64,000 nt of DNA from Mactromeris polynyma (Eukaryota; Mollusca; Bivalvia; Venerida; Mactridae), in NCBI GenBank assembly GCA_032209605.1, contig JASFXZ010000015.1, positions 1,736,001 to 1,800,000 on the forward strand. The letters run 5' to 3'. The position numbers were made by a program, and so were the translations under genes. Shown here piece after piece: positions 32,465 to 43,739 of the stretch. The notes under the pieces are model-generated. The model was not told the DNA's origin, searched no databases, and worked only from the letters and a program-made list of their open reading frames with translations. How positions within the stretch are numbered: position 1 is the stretch's first letter; each line of letters starts with the position of its first letter.

Positions 32465-34640
32465 AGGCGCTTTAGCGTCTCTTTGCTATCATCGTCTCAA
32501 CCGGAAGTATACTCGAAGTACCGCCACAATCATATTCCTCCTCATGAAAAATAGTACACGTAAAGTCTCATGATTTTATTATAGATTTGAAGAGTGTAAT
32601 GTATGATTTGTCAGGAATAAATAATTAGTGGAATGGCGGCAGCTTTGATATACTGACGGCTTTCCTTGATTATTTTCGAATAAGCGAGATTTCTCGAAAA
32701 GTCGCGTATACATTTGTATGAAAGTTCTGCGAGTGCGTTATCAATCCGACCCACAGGTTGTTGAAAACTATTTGTTTAGTTATCTGTATGACCTTATCTG
32801 TACGGTCAACGCTTAAATGGTATGTTTCAAGTTCCTCTGGAATCGACAGCAGAACATCGGGCAACTTGTGGGATCGTGTGCAAATTTATATTCTGCGTCG
32901 TTAATCCGACCCACAGGTTGTTGAAAAATACTTTTTTTATATCTGTATGACCTTATCTGTATGGTCAACATTTAAATGGTATGTTTCAAGTCCCTGTGGA
33001 ATCGGACACACCATAACATCTGGGCAACTTGTGGGGACGTGTGAAATTTTTTATTTTGCGTCGTTTACTGCTACTGGACTTCTCGACATTTGATCAAGGT
33101 AAGTTTAAATTTCTTTGTTGTCAGCTTGTAACTCGTGTATATAATGATAACGATGTGTTTTCGTAATGAGTTGGCAATGTTGTGTACCGGTAAGATTGAT
33201 TATTTGAGCGAGATTCTGCAAAATTGCGTCAACAGCACAGCGATCTCAAATTGGCCATTTCCTGAGAAGTTAGAATATCGGTTCTCCTTTATGGGTGTTG
33301 GACGGATAGGGCCGCTACAGCTAGATAGAAATCTGAATAATATGAGTTGACATGATACAACAGTTGTCAATATTCTATATCGCAGTTTACGCAAAATCGA
33401 GAGAGACGATGGCACAGCAATTTGAGTTATTTCCCTTTGTGATTGTCATGAATATTATTACTAATTATTATTATCAAAGTGCCATTTTAAACGAGTAACA
33501 CTAATTGATCATGACCCAGATTTGTTCGATTGTACCAACTTCGGATAGTCACAATTTTCGGATAATTTTATGACAATGTTTCAAATTTGTCTATTTTAGA
33601 TGACAGCGGTTTAAATCCAGTGAAGACGATAAAGGGATAATTGATGAATCAAATCAAATCAATCAAGTCAACCACTTACTACCCCAAATTGAATTATACT
33701 AGACTCCTATGAATTTTGGACTCATATATTTCTTCCCAGGGACGCAAATCCAAATCCAAATGAGAACCCTGACTCCTATGTTGATGTTGCATACCAAGAT
33801 GACTGGTATACCCTGTCCACTATTTTTGCCTCAGATATTTATGACAGTTGTAAAAGTCACCTTTTCGAGAGACTGGAACATACAACATGTGACCATGCGG
33901 AAAATACGTTAAATGAATACAGAAAGCATAGATCTGTGATAAAATGTGACTTGATTCGAGATGTTGTATACATTCAGAGAGACAATGGTTATACTGGATA
34001 TATACCGGAAGATAAAAAACTTTTGAATTTGTAGATGAGTATTTTTGAGAAGAAATATTACTGTATTTGTACTTGTTATTCATTGCTTTTCTATAAATGT
34101 GTACCAAAATAACTACAATGGAATGAAGGAAATAAAATTACGATATTAGATCTTTATATTGGTTTTTGATATCAAGAAAGTTGGAAGTAAAATGTTATGT
34201 CAGTCTGAATTAATGAGGGAAAGTAATAATTAATATTATTAATATATTATTTTACAATTGTAAAGTAACAATATGTTTTTAAAGTTGAAGACTGAATCAT
34301 TTCATTGAGATTTATTACTGCACTATATCCCATCTGGAATGGGTCAGGTTACTTGAGTTCATCATGTTAATTCTTGAAAGTACAGAATATTTCTCAATGA
34401 TATACCAAAAACACAGATGTCCATATTAAACTGATTATCGAAAACAGTTTAGAAGGTTTTCGAGTCTAATTCCTTTATTGAATTTTCTGGAAATATATAT
34501 CGATCAAGCATGAGTGTGTTATGGGGTTAATTCCAAGAAGAGAGCGGATGGATGGCATAGGAAGATGATTATTGAAAATAATCACCTTCAAATATTATAG
34601 AAAACGTGCCCTGGAAGCGCCTCTCAGGACCTTCAGTCCT
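32465..34640. other. 2.2-kb inserted block in intron of gene B
   Basis: Absent from gene C, where the flanking text joins around 61470. It holds a two-copy tandem repeat of about 160 bp (32735-33065; ccgacccacaggttgttgaa and gggcaacttgtgg in both), a strong donor-like aaggtaagt at 33098-33106, and the hidden exon at 33740-34034. This may be a nested gene, an ancient intronic segment lost from C, or a captured fragment. Confidence 0.5.
33740..34034 (+). CDS. Hidden 97-codon terminal exon of unknown protein
   Basis: Opens after a pyrimidine-rich acceptor (atatttcttcccag, AG at 33738-33739) with one base completing a split codon. The frame then runs open for 97 codons to TAG at 34032-34034. The peptide is soluble and well mixed: it starts DANPNPNENPDSYVDVAYQD and includes DDWYTLSTIFASDIYDSCK, ENTLNEYRKHRSVIK and YTGYIPEDKKLLNL. 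An AAATAAA follows at about 34126. There is no Met at the start, so frame searches that need one miss it. A matching upstream exon must end in phase 2; the donor at 33100 could belong to a leader exon. I do not recognise the family. It could be a real nested gene or a chance open frame. Confidence 0.5.
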
Positions 34641-34705
34641 TTGATTATTTTATTTTAAGGTCGTGCTCTAATATATACATAGCCTATCTATACATTGTAC
34701 ATAAT

Positions 34706-36841
34706 GGGCCCGTTTTATCAATATTCGTACGAACGAGCGTTCGTAAGATACGAAATGTTCGTAAGAATTGTCTTACGATAATACTTACGACTGTTGTATC
34801 AATGCGGTCGTAAGTATGACAGTGATCTTACGAATAAGAATGTTCGTGCGCACAGTAAATCAGTACACGCTCTTCATGGGGAGGTCAAAATAGACGTATC
34901 TCGTCAGGACACTACGGACCACGGGCATTACGGACCATACACTTCGGTCCATATCTAGGGACATAACGGGCTAGGCATTTTAAAAAAATCTCTACCACCT
35001 TACACTTTAAAGTTAAGTTTAATTATTGTCATTTATTAAAACCAACTTTAAAGCGGCAAGGCATATTCATGTAAAAACTAGGCAAACTAACTTCTCAGAA
35101 GAATAAAACTTGCTTAAATAATTTATTATTTTCTTGAGTTTGAACAAGAAGATTTAATTTATTGAGGATTTAATACTTTATTTTGCAGTCAAATGTCATT
35201 GAGGATGTCATTCAGCTGGTGATGTTAATGATGCAAACTATTGTTAAAGAAAATGTGAAGTGCTGCTTAAAGTCACAACCACTGTAATTCTAATGATTTA
35301 TAAGAGTTCATAATATAGATAGTAACAATCAAACAAACCATCAAATTGCCAAATGATAATAATTTACCTTTCTTAATATATATTCATCCAGTTCATTTCT
35401 TAACAGTTTAAAATTAGGCTTAGCAGTAATCAAAAAACAATATTCAATTTAAAAAGTTGAATGACATAGTTGAATCTGTACTTTAAATGTAAACCATACA
35501 TTTTAATTACATGTACAATGCCACATACACACTTCTTATTCCATCTTCAAATTACTTTTTGGCTGTCAGTAGTTTTACTTTCTGACTGATTATATAACTT
35601 TGATTGACTACTGTATCAGCTAGTATGTATGGAAGAGACAGAATACGTAGCTACAGGAAACGCCACATACATAAGACAGTGCCTCCCCACGCAGGCATCC
35701 GGGAAAACAACAATCCATAAAACACAAGACACTTAAACAGGTTAAAGGGTACATATGTAAAGGGATAGAGGCACAGGGAATGGCCTGGCAGACCATAAGG
35801 AATAACTAGGAGAATCAGTGAAGGAGAGGGGGGGAACAAATGGGAAAGATCGCAGGACAACTCAGGACAGTGGGCAGCAATAGGCCGAAACCGGGCGGGA
35901 AACAACCCGAATACCATATAAAGTGACCGAATTGCACAGGGTAAAGGAAAATATAAAACACATTCAAAACACAAACAGAAATAATAACCATACAGCGAAT
36001 TACAGCCTTGGAACTGTCAGTATAAATACTTGGGGCTTAAATCGATTTAACAGCTAGCTAACCTCACACTTATTCGCTATATGGTCATTGATTTCCAACA
36101 TATATACATAAATTGACTAAGTAGGCAGTAACTAATCATTAAAAGCAACCATCACGTACACAACAACAGACACACAGTAACTAATCCAGCACGAAGGAAC
36201 AAGCAGCCTTATACTGACCTTGCTCCCTCTAACTAAAATAGTAACATCAGAATAGAAATAACCTTAAAATGTCAAATTAATAATGCAATTTAAAATAAAG
36301 TCAACTCGATAATGTATTTAATAATTAAACAATTATTAGATGTTATTGATAGGAAAATGGAATTTATAACTAAAAGAAATATGTCTAATAAGTTTTAGCG
36401 CCAAGTTTAATCAAACATATACAAAATTACTCATTCGAAATATGGGGGTTCTATTAGGCGACCGAAATCGAAAAAACGCAAATCACATTTCTGTATCATT
36501 GTATTATACTTAGAATCATCTTATACTTAGACGATAACAATAGATACTTATTAATATATTTATCTATTTTTTCAGAAATGCAAGACAATTTCATGTGATA
36601 TGAAGTAGATGAATTGATATAAAAGTTCATAACTGTTGTTGATTAAAGTGAAATATTAATATCACTTTTGTTATGAACGTTACGAATGCATATAACCATT
36701 CGTAGCATTTTCGTTAAAACTTACGAATTCGAACGTCTGCATGCGTACGAAAATTTTCATTAAACGCTCTTGAGATCGTAAGTACCTCGTAAGAAAATCT
36801 TACGAAAATTTCGTGCGTAAGAACGTTGATAAAACGGGCCC
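34706..36841. mobile_element. 2.1-kb GGGCCC-ended DNA transposon with an empty-site paralogue
   Basis: Both ends read GGGCCCGTTTTATCAA inwards, and the inner 100-120 bp are rich in 'ttcgtaag/cttacgaa' words. The intron of gene C shows the site without the element: acattg(t/c)acat joins directly to atct(a/g)tacagatata at about 61515-61540. No transposase is recognised. A copy of the 'gaaacgccacatac' repeat (35645-35960) and its tail (to about 36240) lie within it. No clean target duplication is seen. Confidence 0.8.
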
Positions 36842-37043
36842 AAGATCTATACAGATATAACTTATCAATGATGATGAATTGAATGATTGTGAATGCTGAA
36901 CTATATAAATGAGTATTATGATAAATTCTGATCATTGATAATGAATGTAATCAAAAAGGAAGATTCAACCTTAAATTTGAAATAAGTTAACCTAACGACA
37001 TTTTAAGCTGTTTGTAACACTACCTGAAGATAATGTCAACCTT
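36842..37043. other. Intron of gene B, ancestral part, ending in direct repeat
   Basis: Aligns with 61530-61680 of gene C (gatgatgaattgaatgattg; gtaatcaaaaaggaagattc). It ends with ATGTCAACCTT (37033-37043), which recurs at 48135-48145 on the other side of the giant foldback. Confidence 0.6.
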
Positions 37044-37047
37044 ACCG

Positions 37048-37088
37048 GTGTGAAGTTGGCAGTAATAGCAGTAACAGCAGTAACAGCA
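37048..37088 (+). repeat. Left terminal inverted repeat of the giant foldback
   Basis: 41 bp identical to the inverse of 48092-48132; starts GTGTGAAGTTGGCAG and runs into AGCAGTAAC repeats. CAGTAA-rich text continues to about 37460, including a second cluster at 37420-37460. Confidence 0.9.
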
Positions 37089-37499
37089 TTATTACTGCTG
37101 GAAGAGGTAGAAGTATTACTGTTGTATATCAATAATACTAGCAGTAATAAGCATCAATGCAGATACTATTGGTAGCAGTAAGAGAATGGTCAGATTCAGA
37201 GTCATTGTTGATACTATAAACAACAAGACGAATATGCGTGAGGGGTGTGTACTGGAGCTAGCAAAAACATTTAGGGTAATACTGCAGTTTACTACTAGTA
37301 TTAACATTACAAAATAGGCATATGACTGCACATTAGCAATAACCTAACTGTATTTCGATAACAGGTTTTAGAGAATCAAAAGTCCGGAAATATTATTATT
37401 ACTGCTAGTGCTTCAACTTCAGCAGTAACAGCAGTAACATAGCATTACTGCTAGTACCGCCATACGTCATGACAGTATTATAGTAAAAACGTATGTTTC

Positions 37500-40400
37500 A
37501 TATATAGGATTCACCCGAGGCAACAATGTGTGTTTTGTTACCCCGACGGAACTTAAATACGCCGACGACGGCAAGTCATACATAGCCAAACTTTTGTCAT
37601 TTTCTCAAATTATACATCCTTAATACAGCTGTATTTTACGGCACGAACCGAACAGCAATCCAAATATTAAAGTGTATACCCAGTCTGCCGACACTTCAAA
37701 GTTCTCCTTCATGCAAAAACCGTTCGCGGCACAGAAATATTCCGCCGACAGCGATATTTCAAAGTTTCGACAAATACCGAAAATTTGAAAATTACACGAA
37801 ATGAAAACACCGCAGAAGGGGGTGATAGAAATGTTCTACTGCTGAATATCAAATATCGTCAGATCATAACTAAGTGTGTGATTTCCAGTTGACATGATGT
37901 TGGCAAAAAGAAATGTATGTTTTGTTATCCCGACGGAATTTGTATACACCGACGGCAGGTAGTCAAATATTGTCAAAAATTTCATTTTTTTCAATTTTAT
38001 ATCCTTGCTACTGCTGTATTTTACAGCATGCACATAACGTCAATCCGAAAAATGAGCATATTGCCTGTTAGGCTGTGTTCAAACGTTCAATTTTATACCA
38101 ATAACATCCACGGTTTAGATCCATTCCGCCGACAGTGCGATTTCAAAGTAGCCACAACCTTCGAGTTTTCAGAAATGTATATGAAATGAAAACGTCAAAG
38201 ATGGGGTGATAGGAATGTTCTACTGCCGAGTATAACGTATCGCGAAATTATTAATGAGTGTGTGAAATCAAGTTAACAAGATGTTTGCGAAAACAAACAT
38301 ATGTTTGGTTATCCCGACGGACTTTGAAGACGCCGACGGCAGGCAGTCAAACTATGGTTATTTTCTCCAATTTTACATCCTTGTTACTGCTGTATTTTAC
38401 AGCACGAACGTAACAACAATCTAAATAATACAGTATATATCCAGTTTGAAGACATTTCAAAGTTCTCTTAAATGCAAATCACATCCACGGCACAGAAATA
38501 TTCCGCCGACAGCGAGATTTCAAAGTTGCGACAAATTCGGAATATTTGAAAATGGCAAGAAATGAAAACACCGCAGAGGGGGTGATAGAAATGTTCTACT
38601 GCTGAATATCAAATATCGTCAGATCATAACTAAGTGTGTAATTTCCAGTTGACATGATGTTGGCAAAAAGAAATGTATGTTTTGTTATCCCGACGGAATT
38701 TGTATACACCGACGGCAGGTAGTCAAATATTGTCAAAAATTTCATTTTTTTCAATTTTATATCCTTGCTACTGCTGTATTTTACAGCATGCACATAACGT
38801 CAATCCAAAAAATGAGCATATTGCCTGTTAGGCGATGTTCAAACATTCAATTTTATACCAATAACATCCACGGTTTAGATCCATTCCGCCGACAGTGCGA
38901 TTTCAAAGTAGCCACAACCTTCGAGTTTTCAGAAATGTATATGAAATGAAAACGTCAAAGATGGGGTGATAGGAATGTTCTACTGCCGAGTATAACGTAT
39001 CGCGAAATTATTAATGAGTGTATGGAATCAAGTTAACAAGATGTTTGCGAAAACAAACATATGTTTGGTTATCCCGACGGACTTTGAATACGCCGACGGC
39101 AGGCAGTCAAACTATGGTTATTTTCTCCAATTTTACATCCTTGTTACTGCTGTATTTTACAGCACGAACGTAACAACAATCTAAATAATACAGTATATAT
39201 CCAGTTTGCAGACATTTTAAAGTTCTCTTAAATGCAAATCACATCCACGGCACAGAAATATTCCGCCGACAGCGAGATTTCAAAGTTGCGACAAATTCGG
39301 AATATTTGAAAATGGCAAGAAATGAAAACACCGCAGAGGGGGTGATAGAAATGTTCTGCTGCTGCATATAATGTATCGTCAGATCATTTATAAGTGTGTG
39401 ATTTCCAGTTGACATGATGTTGGCAAAAAGAAATGTATGTTTTGTTATCCCGACGGAATTTGTATACACCGACGGCAGGTAGTCAAATATTGTCAAAAAA
39501 ATCATTTTTTTTCAATTTTATATCCTTGCTACTGCTGTATTTTACAGCATGCACATAACATCAATCCAAAAAATGAGCATATTGCCTGTTAGGCTGTGTT
39601 CAAACGTTCAATTTTATACCAATAACATCCACGGTTTAGATCCATTCCGCCGACAGTGCGATTTCAAAGTAGCCACAACCTTCGAGTTTTCAGAAATGTA
39701 TATGAAATGAAAACGTCAAAGATGGGGTGATAGGAATGTTCTACTGCCGAGTATAACGTATCGCGAAATTATTAATGAGTGTGTGAAATCAAGTTAACAA
39801 GATGTTTGCGAAAACAAACATATGTTTGGTTATCCCGACGGACTTTGAAGACGCCGACGGCAGGCAGTCAAACTATGGTTATTTTCTCCAATTTTACATC
39901 CTTGTTACTGCTGTATTTTACAGCACGAACGTAACAACAATCTAAATAATACAGTATATATCCAGTTTGAAGACATTTCAAAGTTCTCTTAAATGCAAAT
40001 CACATCCACGGCACAGAAATATTCCGCCGACAGCGAGATTTCAAAGTTGCGACAAATTCGGAATATTTGAAAATGGCAAGAAATGAAAACACCGCAGAGG
40101 GGGTGATAGAAATGTTCTACTGCTGCATATAATGTATCGTCAGATCATTTATAAGTGTGTGATTTCCAGTTGACATGATGTTGGCAAAAAGAAATGTATG
40201 TTTTGTTATCCCGGCGGAATTTGTATACGCCGACGGCAGGTAGTCAAATATTGTCAAAAAATTCATTTTTTTCAATTTTTTTATCCTTGCTACTGCTGTA
40301 TTTTACAGCATGCACATAACATCAATCCGAAAAATGAGCATATTGCCTGTTAGGCTGTGTTCAAACGTTCAATTTTATACCAATAACATCCACGGTTTAG

Positions 40401-41220
40401 ATCCATTCCGCCGACAGTGCGATTTCAAAGTAGCCACAACCTTCGAGTTTTCAGAAATGTATATGAAATGAAAACGTCAAAGATGGGGTGATAGGAATGT
40501 TCTACTGCCGAGTATAACGTATCGCGAAATTATTAATGAGTGTGTGAAATCAAGTTAACAAGATGTTTGCGAAAACAAACATATGTTTTGTTTTCCCGAC
40601 GGACTTTGAATACGCCGACGGCAGGCAGTCAAACTATGGTTATTTTCTCCAATTTTACATCCTTGTTACTGCTGTATTTTACAGCACGAACGTAACAACA
40701 ATCTAAATAATACAGTATATATCCAGTTTGCCGACATTTCAAAGTTCTCTTAAATGCAAATCACATCCACGGCACAGAAATATTCCGCCGACAGCGAGAT
40801 TTCAAAGTTGCGACAAATTCGGAATATTTGAAAATGGCAAGAAATGAAAACACCGCAGAGGGGGGGATAGAAATGTTCTACTGCTGAATATATCGTATCG
40901 GGAGATGATAAATAAGTGTGTACATTCAAGTTAACAAGATTTTTGCGAAAACAAACAGATGTTTTGTTAACTCGACGGAATTTGAAAACGCCGACCACAG
41001 GCCGTCAAAATATGGTCATTTTCTCCAATTTTACATCCATCCTTGTCTCTGCTGAATTTTACTGCACGAACGTAACATCAATCAAATGTATAGCCAGTTT
41101 GACGATTTTTTGAAGTTCTCTTTAATGCAAGTAACATCCACGGCATAGATTTATTCCGCCGATAGCGGGTTTTTGAAGTTGCGAGATATTTCAGTTTTCA
41201 ATTACACAAAATGAAAACAT
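37500..41220 (+). repeat. Left-arm satellite, ~380-bp monomers in 760-bp dimers
   Basis: About ten monomers, each with the pair CCCGACGGA...CGCCGACGGCAGG, the palindrome TGCTGTATTTTACAGCA, and attccgccgacagcg. Two alternating monomer types (one with aatgttctactgctg, one with aatgttctactgccg) make a 760-bp higher-order unit that is nearly identical across about 37820-40860. The first (37500-37820) and last (40860-41220) monomers are more diverged. Short repeated open frames are by-products of the array. Confidence 0.92.
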
Positions 41221-42017
41221 CGACCGGGTGGCTCCGCTAATTATATAAAGTATAGCCAGATCATTGTTGAGTGTCTCATTTCAAGTTAAGGAAATCGAAT
41301 ACGATGTCGGAAGCATTATATAATATTATTTTTCATTTTTTATGTGTTCTATTACTGACATTCATAGCAAATAAGTCTCTTATATCGCAAAAATGTTGAT
41401 GTGTTAATTTTATATTGATCGTACAGTTGCTTTTCTATCTTAATTCATTTATTTCCTTCAATCCGTTATGTATACTACGCGCGCGTACCATCAACACAAA
41501 AATACTTGTACAATGTATTGCCAATATGTCAGTTTTCATAGTTATTATTTTCCGGAATACAGACAATTTAGACCGCGGACCATTGTTAGGATAGTGTTAA
41601 GGGACCATTTGGACCGTGTAAAATTTGGACTGTGCAGTTTATACCAGCTTTCTGGATTTTCCCCAGTTTTCAAAGCCTCTCTTCACAGCTTAGTGTTTAT
41701 TAGGCTTGTAATTGATATCACTTATTTATATTAGCAGGGCCCATTAATCTCTCTGCGCTGGTCAGTCTTGTGGTCAGAACATAGGGATCAGATTACACCT
41801 TCCATATGATAGAGAAATGAATGTTCTGCTCATTTTAAAGACATGATAACTTTTTAATTTTACAAAATTCATTGAAATAAAAATACTACCAAAATCATTG
41901 TTTTAAAGGAAGAAAAAAAAACTGAAGTACATTAAGAAAATATTTCATTAGTATCGTTTGATCTGCACACATATTTCAAATAGGAATTAGTCTCATACAT
42001 TGGATTCTATTTAAATG
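41221..42017. other. Central region of the giant foldback, left part
   Basis: Unique-looking AT-rich sequence; the one 88-codon frame (41468) has no recognisable domain. A 'gaccgcggaccattg' stretch near 41570 is the only GC-richer part. Confidence 0.35.
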
Positions 42018-42890
42018 TTAGTCGGAGGAGAGTGTTGGGATGCTAAAGAACAGAGCTGGATTGAGCCGGAGGAGAGTGTTGGGATACTATAGAACAGAGC
42101 TGGATTGAGCCGGAGGAGAGTGTTGGGATACTATAGAACAGAGCTGGATTGAGCCGGAGGAGAGTGTTGGGATACTATAGAACAGAGCTGGATTGAGCCG
42201 GAGGAGAGTGTTGGGATACTATAGAACAGAGCTGGATTGAGCCGGAGGAGAGTGTTGGGATACTATAGAACAGAGCTGGATTGAGCCGGAGGAGAGTGTT
42301 GGGATACTATAGAACAGAGCTGGATTGAGCCGGAGGAGAGTGTTCGGATACTATAGAACAGAGCTGGATTGAGCCGGAGGAGAGTGTTGGGATACTATAG
42401 AACAGAGCTGGTTTGAGCCGGAGGAGAGTGTTGGGATACTATAGGACAGAGCTTGATTGAGCCGGAGGAAAGGGTTGTGATACTATAGTTCAGAGTGGGG
42501 TTGAGCCGGAGGAGAGTGTTGAGATACTATAGGACAGAGTGGGATTGAGCCGGAGGAGAGTATTGAGATACTATAGGACAGAGTTGGGTTGAGCCGGAGG
42601 AGAGTGTTGGGATACTATAGGACAGAGTGGGATTGACCCGGAGGAGAGTGTTGGGATACTATATGGCAGAGCGTGATCGAACCTGGGGAATTTGTTTGGA
42701 TACTATAGGTTATAGCGTGATCGAGCCGTGGAACGGGATCGAGCCGGGGAAAGTTGTTGGGATACCATAGGACAGAGCGGGATGGAGCTGGGGAAATGTG
42801 TTGGGATACTTTATAGCAGAGCGGGATCGCGCCGAGGGAATGTGTTGAAATACTATTGGACAGAGCGGGATCGCGCCGGGCCTTCTTGCA
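42018..42890. repeat. 44-bp minisatellite in the foldback centre, about 20 copies
   Basis: The unit gagccggaggagagtgttgg followed by gatactatagaacagagctggatt repeats every 44 bp (42063, 42107 and so on). The left 400 bp are almost identical; units decay progressively to the right (gagccgtggaacggg, gcgccgggcc). Confidence 0.95.
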
Positions 42891-43186
42891 TTGACACACC
42901 AATCATGTGTTTGTGTATGTTAAATAAGTGTTTATTTAAAATATATGTGTGAAAGCAGTGTTGAATTTTATCCATAGTTATAGAAGCATTGTTTTGTGTC
43001 GTCATTCATTTTTGGATTATAATTATTTGGAATTTGTGTAGGTCATGTTTGTGAGTACAATACTTTTTTCCCAGGACGGTTTTTTGGTCTGAATGACATA
43101 ATTTGTTAACTGTAATTTATATATACTTACGTCCTAATATTTCAACTAGATCATAAATAGGAAGTAGTTTGGATGCGTATAATAAA

Positions 43187-43272
43187 GCAGTGTGGTGTAG
43201 TGGTTAAATGGTTCAGCGCCTGAACTCCTGACCGAAGCTCGTGAGTTCGAGCCCCGTGTACAGCTGGGTTTA
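43187..43272 (+). mobile_element. tRNA-like SINE head in the foldback centre
   Basis: Text tggtgtagtggttaaatgg fits an A box and gagttcgagccccg a B box 40-45 bp later. The acceptor-stem halves do not pair over 7 bp, so a SINE head is more likely than a tRNA gene. Confidence 0.5.
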
Positions 43273-43739
43273 AAGTTGTGCGACCGTGTATTGCAATTTA
43301 GATATCGAAATTTAAAAAAAACAAGATGTGTTTCTCATACCATGAACTTGTCACTAACATTTCACTGTCCTGGCATGACACTATCACAGTTTATTCTAAC
43401 ATGAATGACTAGAAATATAATAATTATGTATTCCATTTAACAGCATTAATGGTTCAGTGCAAGTACATGTAAAGTAGTGGAAAGGACGTAAACTTGTTGA
43501 ACGTTTTAGCTATATTTTGAGACGGTATGATGCATTCTCATACCGTTGGGAACATAAATAAAACACAAGACTGGTCATACCTAAACAAATAAACTTAATT
43601 CAAACTGAGAGTCTGATGAGTTCTCATAACCAGCAGTAGAACATTTATTACACCGGGTTTTATGGTGTTCAAATGGAATACTCGTACATATACAATACAT
43701 CATAGAAATGTATGCGTGTATTATAAATCAAAGCAGACA

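Noticed and set aside
37836..39505. Repeated 65-90-codon frames across the satellite arms
   Set aside because: Identical peptides recur only because the monomers are identical; the frames break in diverged monomers.
42018..42890. CRISPR-like regular repeat
   Set aside because: Contiguous 44-bp units without unique spacers, in eukaryotic DNA; it is a minisatellite.
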